Assembly: GCA_963995525.1 (NCBI GenBank)
Contig: OZ023205.1
Coordinates: forward strand, 46,925,748-46,989,747
Direction of reading: 5' to 3'
Source of the DNA: Escarpia spicata
Taxonomy: Eukaryota; Annelida; Polychaeta; Sabellida; Siboglinidae
Length of the DNA: 64,000 nt
Positions 27,501 to 33,180 of this stretch are shown here, in pieces. Made by a program: the position numbers and the translations under genes. Position 1 is the first letter of the stretch, and each line of letters begins with the position of its first letter. The notes under the pieces were generated by a model. It searched no databases. It saw only the letters and a program-made list of their open reading frames with translations, and was not told the DNA's origin.

Positions 27501-30500
27501 TCAAACCCACTTACCATTCTTCCAGATTAACCCACTTACCTATCTTCCAGACTAACCCACTTACCCATCTTCCAGACTAACCCATTTACCCTTCTTTCCA
27601 GACTAACCCACTTACCTATCTTCCAGACTAACATTCTCTCTGGCTTCGGGTCATTGTTCTACCTGGCTCGGTCGCATGTTAAGCGGCGCGCAAGTTCGCC
27701 GACGTCCCGATACAGTTCCACCTCCAGGGGGAGCAACAGTTCCCCTCGGCGGCCTCGCTCGGCAGTCTTTGCGTCCTCTTTCATGTCGACTCTAGAAAAG
27801 GTGCGTCGTTGTGTCGAGTTCCAGTTCAGCAAAACTTGCAATCACCTCTGTGACGATATTCAGAAAATTGAGATGATATGGTCTTATTTGCACATTTGTC
27901 ATACATGTCATGTTTTGGTTGAAATCCATATTTTTTACTTGAAATTCCTTATGTAAATCCGTATAACATTTTCCTCGGTGAACTGTCCTGTAGCAAAAGT
28001 GTACTCTGTCACCTATTTTGACCTATGACAGCAGTTCCCAAACTGGGGTACGTGAATCCCCGGGTGTATTTATTGCATGATCCATTGCTATAAATTATTC
28101 TCTCACACCAGAGGTAGTCCCGCCAGAGCTAAGTGCATATCTTGATTATGGTAAATGCCACCAAATCCAGCACTCTCAACACTCGATTCTGCTTTTGCCA
28201 AGAGTTTCATGAGGACCAAGAGATGCAGCTCTTCCACACTGCGGCCATGGAGAACATGGAACTAAAGAGGAATGGCTAAACGAAAAGATCGCCAAATTGT
28301 TTGACTTCATCTGTTAGGGAAAGTCTCGAAATTTCGTCGAGAAACCTTAGGCAAAAGGCTGTCTTGAAGCTGGCTTACTTAAAATACGAATATTTATCGT
28401 GAAGCTGAAGTTGTGGGAAGGGAATGTCATGGATGGAAACTTCAACATGTCTGGTCATCTCAATGCAGCTTTTGTTGATGAAGAAACTATGAAAAAAAAC
28501 ATGGGGCAACTTGTGCAGATTCACATACCTGTCGTCAATGCCAAATAGAATTCCAAACTAACTTCCCATGTGAAAGATGGACACTTGCTCTGAGATCCGT
28601 CCAGCGCTGAGGTGCAGCATCCTTAGCAGACGGCGTACAAGTTAGGAGGACTTTTTGGAGTTTGTGAGTGACTCCACTATTTCCCACTATGCATTTGAAC
28701 ATCATCTCCTGGACAAGTTCTCATCTAATATGGACATGTATCCGACTCTGTATGATGTCCTTGTGAGGGTATTGTTAATTTTTCCATCCACCTACTTATG
28801 TGAACACGGATTTTCGGTGTTATTCTGCATGAAGATCAAACTTCTAGTCCGACTCTGTGTCTCGGATGATCTTGTACTTGATTTTTAAAGGGCTAGCTCA
28901 TCCCTCCAGTTTTTTTATTTTTATTATAAGTTTTGTGTAGACTTTCATCTCATTAATAAAATTATATGTTCTCGTTGAACCGAGTGTAGAATATTTTTTT
29001 TTTAAGTCTATATTTTATGCTAAAGTGATGGGGGTACCTTGACGATCGTCTCAGACCTCAGGGGGTACATGGGAAGAAAAGATTTGAGAACCACTGGCCT
29101 ATGAAATAGACTCGAATATCAAATAAAATCCTCAACAATTTTTTGGAAATATCCAAAATGTCAGATGTATTTTTTTCTGTTTGACTACTTTAAGTCCATC
29201 ATTTGAATTCATATTTGCATCACTAATATAATAAAATATATATGTGTTAAGTATGGGATATAGTCATATTCGTCCCATAATCTGTATTTTATATGTGGCA
29301 CATGTGGTTTACTGTTGTGATGTTTTGGTGTGTGGGACTTGACTTGCTTGCTAACCCAGCTGTTGTCTACGTTTTGCCCAATCCTGTGCACTTTTCCCTG
29401 CATGGTATATCATATGGCCAAAGCTTAATGGCTTGGTTTGTTTAAATATTCTTTGTTGATTCAGAGACTTTATGGAATAGTTTTGTATCCATCTGTAAAT
29501 ATTCTTAAGATTTATATAAATGTACAATACATACTGTACGTGCATGGTTGTGTATTTGTGTTTTTTTTCTTCACATCAGCATGTATGTTGATACCCTGTT
29601 AAATTCATTTTAAAAGGAAGCGCAAACTACCTTCAGTGTTGTGATAAGGTGCACTATGGAGTTTTGGAATGTTCTTGGCTATTTTGTCAGTGTTAGTGAG
29701 ATCTGCTAATCAGTGTCATGTGACCCCAGCCAAGGATGCCACAGTGCTGGCCATTGAGGACAACTTCTGAATTCTGGCGCAAAAAGATTAGTGAAGCAAT
29801 AGAAGGCACCCAGCAATCATTTCATCACCTCTCTTTGATCTTCATGGAACTGTTGTCATTTGACATACACCAATATGGTCACATGATACCGGTTATCAGC
29901 TGACACTGACGAAGGAACTGAGAAGGTTCAGAAGACTCCACAGAGCTGTTATTTAGACTATGAAAGGTAGTTATAGTTGCTTTTCAAAGGTTTCTTCATG
30001 TTTCACCAAAGTTTCACTGTTTGTAGGGAACTATGACCTTGGGTCGTAGAGGTCGCAAGGACCTTGATTCAGCAAATGACAACCGAAGTTTTCAAACACC
30101 AAGACAAAGTGAGTATTGTTTAGTCCGTATAATCAAACCTTGCTTCATGGTCACCTCGGTAATACAGCCACCTTGCAATTAGGGTCAGCCTAGGACAGTC
30201 CCAAGTCATTTCCGTAACAGTCAAGCGTAGGAAATCAGTCCTAGTGTGATCACTTTGCTATTAAGGTCACTTTGGCCCAGTCCCAAGAGTGACCTTAATA
30301 GTGAGGTTCCCCTGTTAGTCTCATTGCTCTGGTGCATTTATTTATTTACTGTTGCGATGGTATTGTGATATTATCACAAAATAGTGAATGCTCAGGGAAA
30401 GCTGTTAAGAACCATGCTTTTTGCCATCATGCGGCCTATTATCAGTGTGACAGTAACTTGACTCGGTCATAATTACCAGTTCATCATTGCAACAAATAAA

Positions 30501-32835
30501 ATTTTGGAACAAATGATACAACCAAGCGAACCTTTTGCTAATGCAGTAAACCTTGGATATAACGAATCACTTGAGACTGGCCAATTTATTCATTATATCC
30601 TAAATTCATTATGTCTGAAATTTACTGTATATTAAAAACAAATTTAGACCAGTTCATTTATTCGGTATAATTTAAACTTGTTATAAATGAATTTGTTAAA
30701 TCTGAGGTTTATATGTAATCACTGTTTTTAGAAATTGTAACATTTTGCAAAATTTTAGTAATGTGTTGACTTTCAATTCTAAACAGTTATTCTACTCATC
30801 TTTTACCTGTTCCTGTTTGCTTCCTGTGTGTGCCAGGCAGCAGCATTCTCTTCTGTTTGTCGTCATTTTACAAACTCTGATGTATGTACTTTCTTATAGG
30901 TCTCACCACAGCGCCATCATGTGTGAGTCTCGACGGTGCGATAGTGACACCGTGTCACCGTCGATCGCGTACTGTCAGCCCGTCGACAGCGAGACTGAGC
31001 TACTCTGTTGATGCCGTCACCCTGCACCCTCCGCCACGCAAACTCTCTAGTCAAAGTGAGTCAATCATCAACGTCTACTTTATTCATGAGGAAACACATC
31101 AAGATGGCAGTGTTGGGCATCTGTACTGCTACTTACCCCGACTGCAGTGTCTACACTACGCCAACTGAGTCATACTTGAAGCAAGTGTGATGTCGTAATC
31201 ACGTAAATTTGAAAACTTTCGACTACATCAGACTGACACCGACTAGGCCAGATTACAATTGGATGTAGTTGAAAGTTTTCAAGTTTACATGATTATACGT
31301 CTTACTCAATCTGTGTCAGTCAGTGCAGCATATACACTGCAATCAGGCTAAGTCTGGTAAGTCAGGCAAACAATTCCAGTGTATCCCGGTTTTTAGAAGT
31401 GGTCATACTGGAAATATTCATGGAAAATGACAGCATGTTCATGATGGAAATGGAGCTCGCAGGTTTTTCACCCATTTGTCCCTGAGACTGTATTATAATG
31501 ACGAGTTTTTAATATTATAACACATCTGGTATTTTCTTTTCATTTAATTATATGAAAACGTGTCAGTTTTTTTCCTTTTTTACTTAAAAAATGTCAAACA
31601 AGGTTTTTTAATGTATGAAAAGGTGATGTTTTTTGATATACTACCTAGACTCTAGACTTGAAATTATCCTGAAGTCGGCAAATTGGTCATTGGAAGATTA
31701 CAGTTGTCGTCATAGTGATGCATAGATGTGTCAGTTTCAGGAGACAGCTCAGACTCAACACAACAGCGGTCAACACCCGTGACTGAGGGCTGGAAACCTC
31801 CACTGCCTGACCGCAAACACCTTCCCAAGGTCAGTCAAGGTCACTCGACGAACTACAAGCACTGCGTCACTAACTTTTGTAATTCTGTCCTCCAAACACA
31901 AATTTGGCGGCCATTAGATGCTTGTGAAACTCTTAGCCCACCACAAATTACATTCGCTGATGTTCTGATTTGTAGTGCGTGAATAGTTTACGTATTCTGT
32001 GCAGTTGGTCTAAGGAAAGTATTTGTAATATTGCTAAAATAAAATAAAAATTTGATTGTTACATTTGGGCAACTTATGAAAGTGGAATCAAAATAAATAA
32101 CGCACATACACAAACAAGCTAGCATGTCATGGTGGACAGGTGTGATTTTTGTGAATGATCCTAAAACATGCTTAATATTGTGGAATTACTCTACAAATAA
32201 CAACCACGAGTCTGTAACATACAAATTGAATCAGATATAATAATGACTATAGTTATACAAATTATGCACTATAAAATAATATGAGAATGGAGTGTCTGAT
32301 AGATTTATTTGTAATGCAGACAATAATTAGCAAATTAATCATTTTACAGCCTGCTTAGATATTGTTTTGTAACTATTACAGTGGTTGTCAAGATAAATAC
32401 AACAATTATTCAGATTCTTGGTCCACCCTTCTACCAGTATGTCTTTGAAACACAAAATGAAATGATACATCTTTCCAAGATCTGTCCCTTCTGTTGCAGA
32501 CGTCTGTTTCAAGTATGTCGTCGTCGTGCCAGAAGCTGTCTAATCAGACAGTCGCCCCCCCACCGAGGGGAGATCACCCACTACATGCATTCGTGCCTTC
32601 CCCTGCCACTAAACCTCTTCCCAGTACAAACCCACCCCCGATCCCACCAAAGCGTTCCATCTCATCCACCCCCATCGAGAGCAGTGGAAGATGTGCGGCG
32701 TCACCACATGGGATTCCACGGGCAGTACCATACCGTAAAGCGAGTGTGGGATGTGTGGATGTGCCCGCGGTGCCAGCGCGAGTGGCGCGCAGTCACACGT
32801 TTGGGGCAGTGAATAAGAGGTCTGCACCAAGCTGA
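2731..32835 (+). CDS. DOCK3/4-like Rac guanine-nucleotide exchange factor, 3' part (25 exons, spliced)
   Basis: DOCK proteins, with ELMO, load GTP onto Rac at the plasma membrane through the DHR-2 domain. Twenty-five GT-AG exons join without a phase conflict into 1,058 codons ending in TGA at 32833-32835. Visible in order: end of the helical linker (2731-13841), DHR-2 lobe A (14225-19060), lobe B (19561-21619), lobe C with the conserved DAAVNGG nucleotide-sensor loop (22065-23984), then a low-complexity Ser/Pro tail (24550-32835) with PxLPxR and [10 protein letters not shown]3 ligands. Motifs such as [19 protein letters not shown] and [11 protein letters not shown] favour the DOCK3/4 class, while YFGQGFP and [10 protein letters not shown] are more DOCK1/2/5-like. 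The N-terminal half (SH3, DHR-1) lies upstream of the window, so the gene is partial. No internal stop or frameshift was seen. DOCK family is certain; the subclass is inferred from remembered motifs. Confidence 0.93.
3494..3592 (+). CDS. DOCK exon (helical linker)
   Basis: 99 nt between TTGCAG and GTGTCA. Encodes [19 protein letters not shown], a good match to the DOCK linker segment containing LMDxxxYxxLL. Phase 0 on both sides. Confidence 0.88.
4084..4178 (+). CDS. DOCK exon (helical linker)
   Basis: 95 nt between TCTGCAG and GTAACT. Encodes [14 protein letters not shown] followed by [14 protein letters not shown], the conserved VYPxDW block of DOCK proteins. Ends two bases into a codon, completed by the next exon. 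Confidence 0.92.
4240..4410 (+). repeat. CA-rich microsatellite and GGCACGCACGCA repeat
   Basis: 4255-4310 is a tandem of GGCACGCACGCAGGCATGCA. 4311-4408 is imperfect (CA)n with ACACAT variants. Open frames on both strands here are a by-product of the dinucleotide pattern. Confidence 0.95.
4703..4930 (+). mobile_element. CR1-like LINE copy B, 3' end only
   Basis: Nearly identical, in inverse orientation, to plus 390-620 of copy A: FTKDCK-type start, [29 protein letters not shown], then the 3' UTR and a single ATCTTGTTAA tail. It is about 230 bp with severe 5' truncation, typical of target-primed insertion. Lies in a DOCK intron in sense orientation. Confidence 0.9.
5180..5258 (+). CDS. DOCK exon (helical linker)
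   Basis: 79 nt between TTGCAG and GTATGG. Supplies the last base of the split Asn codon, then [20 protein letters not shown]. Equivalent to the family segment ending in a Phe-Asp/Glu-Phe motif. Ends in phase 0. Confidence 0.85.
5383..5407. repeat. (AT)n microsatellite
   Basis: Pure TA/AT dinucleotide run at the 3' edge of the RTE-like LINE fragment, possibly its original tail. Confidence 0.85.
5408..6440 (-). mobile_element. RTE-type LINE fragment (RT domain, decayed)
   Basis: Read on the minus strand in three frames: [17 protein letters not shown] (around 6330), [20 protein letters not shown] and [17 protein letters not shown] (6315-6061), [17 protein letters not shown] with catalytic YADD (around 6030), then [29 protein letters not shown] and [10 protein letters not shown] (5901-5422). 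This order and GVRQGC are typical of RTE/BovB-like elements. At least two frame breaks. Both ends abut AT-type microsatellites. Lies in a DOCK intron, antisense. Confidence 0.9.
6441..6512. repeat. (TATATG/TA)n microsatellite
   Basis: Alternating TATATA with regularly spaced TATG units. Confidence 0.95.
6796..6896 (+). CDS. DOCK exon (helical linker)
   Basis: 101 nt between TTTCTAG and GTGGGT. Encodes [20 protein letters not shown] and [14 protein letters not shown], matching the DOCK block LWxxYFxLAVxFxxQPxLQLExF. This frame contains no ATG-initiated open stretch, so an ATG-based ORF scan misses it. Confidence 0.93.
7297..7355 (+). CDS. DOCK exon (YGDMR block)
   Basis: 59 nt between TTTGTAG and GTGAGT. 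Encodes [19 protein letters not shown], the YGDMR motif found in all DOCK1-5 proteins. The V-x-M-x-YEL/I-x-x-MWQ spacing resembles DOCK3/4 best. Leaves one base over, which forms Gly with the next exon. Confidence 0.95.
8091..8239 (+). CDS. DOCK exon ([17 protein letters not shown] block)
   Basis: 149 nt between TTTGCAG and GTCTGT. Encodes [19 protein letters not shown] and [20 protein letters not shown], one of the most conserved DOCK segments. The open frame runs past the donor into the intron, but homology stops at NFSV, supporting the donor chosen. Confidence 0.95.
8309..8399 (+). repeat. (CCCT)n microsatellite
   Basis: About 22 uninterrupted copies of the tetramer CCCT just upstream of the acceptor of DOCK exon 8472. 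It forms an extreme pyrimidine tract on the sense strand and a purine GGGA tract on the other. Confidence 0.98.
8400..8468 (+). repeat. 22-bp triplicate at a DOCK splice acceptor
   Basis: Three copies of CTTCTTCATGCGTTCACTTG, the last running directly into CAG and the exon. The acceptor region itself appears to have been tandemly duplicated. Confidence 0.9.
8472..8557 (+). CDS. DOCK exon (ELIDKLD block)
   Basis: 86 nt between CTTGCAG and GTGAGT. Encodes [18 protein letters not shown] and [10 protein letters not shown], typical of DOCK3/4. Its acceptor sits at the end of a 22-bp triplicate and a long CCCT repeat. Ends two bases into a codon. Confidence 0.94.
8640..10580. other. DOCK intron, no recognised feature
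   Basis: AT-rich intron after exon 8472. Around 9770-9920 there are three short segments resembling GACCCCCAGGGGA / GACCCTCTGGGGA, perhaps a decayed repeat. I could support nothing else. Confidence 0.5.
10585..11210. repeat. Diverged ~220-bp tandem repeat
   Basis: Three diverged units. Anchors are CACAAATGTACACCTAGTGT (10614), CACAAAGTACTTTTAGTGTG (10842) and CACAAAAGTATGCCTAGTGT (11061), with spacings of ~228 and ~219 bp. Each unit also has TTGATTCGG, ATGAAGATTACATTT-like and GGCCGCGG/GGCGCCGCC words. The GC-rich segment in AT-rich intron is unusual. No coding sense. Confidence 0.85.
11211..12239. other. DOCK intron, no recognised feature
   Basis: AT-rich DNA with no repeat, ORF or motif I can support. 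Confidence 0.5.
12240..12405 (+). repeat. 15-bp minisatellite in DOCK intron
   Basis: About eleven imperfect copies of a 15-mer of the form GATGTCAGTAGTTGT. The apparent protein repeats are a by-product of a period divisible by three. Confidence 0.92.
13000..13135 (+). repeat. 20-bp minisatellite in DOCK intron
   Basis: About seven copies of GTGGCATAGTGTGGGGTGGC with TAT/TGT variants. It ends ~55 bp before the acceptor of DOCK exon 13191. Confidence 0.95.
13191..13289 (+). CDS. DOCK exon ([10 protein letters not shown] block)
   Basis: 99 nt between TTGACAG and GTAAGT. Encodes [13 protein letters not shown], the conserved helix just before DHR-2. Phases on both sides agree with the neighbours. 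Preceded by a 4.6-kb intron containing several tandem repeats. Confidence 0.95.
13781..13841 (+). CDS. DOCK exon (CTFNLL, DHR-2 entry)
   Basis: 61 nt between TTTTCAG and GTAGGT. Encodes [20 protein letters not shown], corresponding to the variable loop and the C-T-V/F-N-L-L/M strand that leads into DHR-2. Ends in phase 0. Confidence 0.93.
13878..13945 (+). repeat. 18-bp minisatellite in DOCK intron
   Basis: Four near-perfect copies of CTCCTTCACTGGTGCACT shortly after the donor at 13842. Confidence 0.95.
14225..14467 (+). CDS. DOCK exon (DHR-2 lobe A)
   Basis: 243 nt between CGTGCAG and GTGATC. Encodes [20 protein letters not shown], then [20 protein letters not shown] and [20 protein letters not shown]. 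These are the hallmark start of DHR-2 lobe A, the dimerisation lobe. Start chosen by acceptor and homology: the open frame reads through upstream intron. Confidence 0.98.
14944..18850 (+). repeat. 44-bp satellite array, ~89 copies, in DOCK intron
   Basis: A 3.9-kb head-to-tail array. The unit contains GTTGATCTGTTGCTCACCA followed by AGTGGCAGTATGATCCACAG and CAAGA. 43-bp units lack one G (CACCAATGGCAG). Variants recur: GATCTG/GATATG/GATCTT, CTCACC/CTCATC/CTAATC, AGTATG/AGTGTG. A block from ~14990 to ~16010 is repeated with an exact offset of 1,359 bp (31 units), and a further block with offset 482 (11 units), so there is higher-order structure. There are no unique spacers, so it is not CRISPR. 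The many 67-codon minus-strand ORFs are artefacts. Confidence 0.99.
18974..19060 (+). CDS. DOCK exon (DHR-2 lobe A)
   Basis: 87 nt between TTACAG and GTAAGT. Encodes [20 protein letters not shown]. The join [11 protein letters not shown] with the previous exon is a near-exact DOCK3-type motif. The 4.5-kb intron before it contains the 44-bp satellite. Confidence 0.96.
19561..19665 (+). CDS. DOCK exon (DHR-2 lobe A/B junction)
   Basis: 105 nt between TCTTCAG and GTACGG. Encodes [20 protein letters not shown] and GQGFPLFLR, the conserved RPxPxYFxVGYxGxxFPxFLR block. Phase 0 both sides. Confidence 0.97.
20241..20382 (+). CDS. DOCK exon (DHR-2 lobe B)
   Basis: 142 nt between TATCAG and GTATCC. 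Encodes [20 protein letters not shown], then [11 protein letters not shown] and [10 protein letters not shown]. Leaves one base that forms Tyr of AQYIQ with the next exon, the conserved AQY-I/L-Q strand. Confidence 0.96.
20600..21330 (+). repeat. ~40-46-bp pyrimidine-rich minisatellite in DOCK intron
   Basis: Sixteen or so diverged units built from CTCTCTACACTTCCACAG and CCATCACTACACTTCTATGA. Unit length varies with the CT run. Each unit ends in a pyrimidine tract plus ACAG, resembling a 3' splice site on the transcribed strand. Confidence 0.92.
21453..21619 (+). CDS. DOCK exon (DHR-2 lobe B)
   Basis: 167 nt between ACTGCAG and GTGAGA. Encodes [30 protein letters not shown] and [16 protein letters not shown]. 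The RPFHKGxKDxxNEFK motif is typical of DOCK3/4. Confidence 0.97.
21720..22064. other. DOCK intron, no recognised feature
   Basis: AT-rich, with some TAATAA runs. Nothing further supported. Confidence 0.5.
22065..22328 (+). CDS. DOCK exon (DHR-2 lobe C, nucleotide sensor)
   Basis: 264 nt between TGTCTAG and GTAAGT. Encodes [40 protein letters not shown] and [20 protein letters not shown]. In DOCK structures the valine of this DAAVNGG-type loop enters the nucleotide pocket of Rac/Cdc42 and expels Mg2+. The residue is present here, which supports an active exchange factor. Confidence 0.98.
22385..22540. mobile_element. 156-bp MITE, Tc1/mariner (pogo-like) type
   Basis: Begins CAGTAAACCGTGGATATA and ends with the inverted copy TACCCAAGTTTTACTG, flanked by TA on both sides (22383-22384, 22541-22542). 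Internal TTGTTATA-type words are mirrored. TA target duplication and CAGT ends fit pogo/Tc1-type non-autonomous elements. Confidence 0.8.
22560..23180. other. DOCK intron, no recognised feature
   Basis: AT-rich. A TTAATGATTCTTAATATTAA-type word at ~22690 also occurs at ~22012, a possible small dispersed repeat. Confidence 0.4.
23183..23266 (+). CDS. DOCK exon (DHR-2 lobe C)
   Basis: 84 nt between ATGCAG and GTCAGT. Encodes [20 protein letters not shown] and LKALFLEQ, the AFF-x-x-x-Y/F-x-x-x-x-P segment of lobe C. Phase 0 both sides. Confidence 0.95.
23865..23984 (+). CDS. DOCK exon (end of DHR-2)
   Basis: 120 nt between GTGTAG and GTGAGT. Encodes [20 protein letters not shown] and [20 protein letters not shown], the last helices of DHR-2 (the PLHxRLxxxF motif). 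Confidence 0.95.
24550..24632 (+). CDS. DOCK exon (C-terminal tail)
   Basis: 83 nt between CCACAG and GTAAGT. Encodes [20 protein letters not shown] and HSTSSLSS, a serine-rich stretch like the tails of DOCK3/4. Split Ser codon shared with the next exon. Confidence 0.85.
24726..24785. repeat. 17-bp triplicate
   Basis: Three copies of ATAGCATGCATACAAAT in tandem. Confidence 0.95.
25116..25230 (+). CDS. DOCK exon (C-terminal tail)
   Basis: 115 nt between CCTCAG and GTAAGA. Completes the split Ser codon, then encodes [14 protein letters not shown] and [15 protein letters not shown]. Proline/serine-rich and weakly conserved. Called from splice signals and phase rather than homology. Confidence 0.82.
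25790..26707 (+). repeat. 21-bp satellite, 5' part, with splice-acceptor-like unit
   Basis: About 43 units of the form ACCCACTTACCCTTCTTCCAG, with substitutions (TTATCC, TTATAC, CATCTA). Each unit has a pyrimidine tract plus CAG/A on the DOCK sense strand and GG/GTAAGT on the other strand. Interrupted by LINE copy C. Arginine/glycine/serine-repeat ORFs on the minus strand follow from the 21-bp period. Confidence 0.97.
26708..27312 (+). mobile_element. CR1-like LINE copy C inside the 21-bp satellite
   Basis: Matches the end of the RT and C-terminal region of copy A in the plus direction: [73 protein letters not shown]. Broken by frameshifts near 26790, 26885 and 27128. It has neither a 5' end nor the 3' tail: both edges pass straight into satellite units. 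Confidence 0.92.
27313..27626 (+). repeat. 21-25-bp satellite, 3' part, ending at DOCK splice acceptor
   Basis: About 14 units. The last four are lengthened to ~25 bp by an added CTAAC (GACTAACCCACTTACC, TATCTTCCAG). The final unit runs into exon 27627, which itself begins ACTAAC. CTAAC matches the branch-point consensus, so the unit resembles branch point, pyrimidine tract, AG and first exon bases. Confidence 0.93.
27627..27800 (+). CDS. DOCK exon (C-terminal tail, follows 21-bp satellite)
   Basis: 174 nt from the last CTTCCAG of the 21-bp array to GTGCGT. Encodes [20 protein letters not shown] and [20 protein letters not shown], a Ser/Arg-rich linker. The true start is uncertain because dozens of near-identical CAG/A acceptors lie upstream. 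The closest gives phase 0, which fits both neighbours. Confidence 0.75.
28029..29096. mobile_element. hAT-superfamily DNA transposon, decayed, with TIRs and 8-bp TSD
   Basis: Left end CAGCAGTTCCCAAACTGGGG; right end, read inversely, CAGTGGTTCTCAAA, the classic hAT terminal repeat. Flanked by ACCTATGA (28021-28028) and GCCTATGA (29097-29104), an 8-bp target duplication with one change. The inside encodes, on plus, [20 protein letters not shown] and [20 protein letters not shown], the C-terminal hAT dimerisation region (CE-x-x-FS) as in ZBED5/SCAND3-like proteins. At 1,068 bp with stops it is an internally deleted, inactive copy. Confidence 0.93.
28655..28888 (+). pseudogene. hAT transposase C-terminal remnant
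   Basis: Seventy-seven codons containing [20 protein letters not shown] and [14 protein letters not shown]. In active hAT transposases this is the hATC dimerisation domain. Earlier coding segments (28100-28650) are broken by stops and frameshifts. Confidence 0.85.
29105..30026. other. DOCK intron, no recognised feature
   Basis: AT-rich DNA between the hAT element and exon 30027. Nothing else supported. Confidence 0.5.
30027..30108 (+). CDS. DOCK exon (C-terminal tail)
   Basis: 82 nt between TTTGTAG and GTGAGT. Encodes [20 protein letters not shown] and SFQTPRQ. Phase agrees with both neighbours. No strong homology of its own. Confidence 0.75.
30118..30320. mobile_element. Probable MITE (Tc1/mariner-like ends), decayed
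   Basis: Contains AACCTTGCTTCATGGTCACC at the left and, inversely, GGGGAACCTCACTATTAAGG at the right, plus internal CAGTCCCAAG copies in direct order. The AACCTCxCTAxTA-GGTCACC type end is common in pogo/Tc1-like MITEs. Exact edges and target duplication are unclear. Confidence 0.5.
30544..30717. mobile_element. Second, diverged copy of the CAGTAAACC MITE
   Basis: Starts CAGTAAACCTTGGATATAAC and shares GACTGGCCAATTTATT-like, TTACTGTATATT and GAATTTGTTA words in the same order with the element at 22385-22540. The right end is degenerate (GAGGTTTATATGTAA). Confidence 0.65.
30900..31055 (+). CDS. DOCK exon (C-terminal tail)
   Basis: 156 nt between CTTATAG and GTGAGT. Encodes [37 protein letters not shown] and [10 protein letters not shown]. 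Ser/Pro-rich, with possible proline-directed phosphorylation sites (VSPS, VTPC). Confidence 0.78.
31129..31352. mobile_element. ~220-bp imperfect palindrome (foldback/MITE) in DOCK intron
   Basis: Left arm has CGACTGCAGTGT ... CGTAATCACGTAAA ... GAAAACTTTCGACTACAT. The right arm carries the inverse of each: ATGTAGTTGAAAGTTTTC ... TTTACATGATTATACG ... ACACTGCAATCAGGC. The arms are ~95 nt each with a short centre (~31230-31262) and would form a long hairpin in RNA. Confidence 0.85.
31357..31740. other. DOCK intron, no recognised feature
   Basis: AT-rich; no further structure supported. Confidence 0.5.
31741..31829 (+). CDS. DOCK exon (C-terminal tail with SH3 ligand)
   Basis: 89 nt between TTTCAG and GTCAGT. 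Encodes [16 protein letters not shown] and [19 protein letters not shown] fits the PxLPxK/R consensus bound by Crk-type SH3 domains, a known feature of DOCK tails. The alternative AG one base earlier would bring a stop into frame. Confidence 0.82.
31830..32499. other. Last DOCK intron, no recognised feature
   Basis: AT-rich. Open stretches continue from the exon for about 150 bp but show no homology. Confidence 0.5.
32500..32835 (+). CDS. DOCK terminal exon
   Basis: 336 nt from TTGCAG to the stop TGA at 32833-32835. Encodes a proline-rich end with [31 protein letters not shown] and [23 protein letters not shown] is a class II SH3 ligand. GC-rich third positions contrast with the AT-rich DNA around it, supporting coding. 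The 3' UTR follows. Confidence 0.88.
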   Translation, partial: TSVSSMSSSCQKLSNQTVAPPPRGDHPLHAFVPSPATKPLPSTNPPPIPPKRSISSTPIESSGRCAASPHGIPRAVPYRKASVGCVDVPAVPARVARSHTFGAVNKRSAPS

Positions 32836-32844
32836 CAGAGAGGA

Positions 32845-33180
32845 CAGGCAGAGGGAGGATGTCCGTAGATCTCAACAGCCAATCAGTTCAGAGGGAGGGC
32901 GTCCATAGAACAGTCAATCAATTTAGGGAGGATGTGCACAAATGACAACAAACAATCGGTTCAGTGCAGAGAGAGGGCATCCATAGATGTCGACAGCCAA
33001 TCAATTCACAGGAAGGATGTGCACAGATGACAATGGACAATCAGTTTTGTGCAGAGGGAGGACATCCATAAAGGTCAACTGCCAATCAATTCAGTGGGAA
33101 GATGTGCACAGATGACAATGGACAATCAGTTCAGTGCAGAGGGAGGATGTCCACTAAGTAAACAGACAATCAGTTCAGTG
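32845..33180 (+). repeat. Minisatellite in DOCK 3' UTR
   Basis: Imperfect tandem units carrying the recurring words AACAGCCAATCA, TTCAGTGCAGAGGGAGGA and GATGTGCACAGATGACAA. Two roughly 50-bp half-units alternate in a ~100-bp higher-order pattern, about 3.5 copies. Confidence 0.8.

Noticed and set aside
32381..32812. 143-codon ORF overlapping the last DOCK exon
   Set aside because: Shadow frame. The true frame gives SH3 ligands and matches the phase of the preceding exon.
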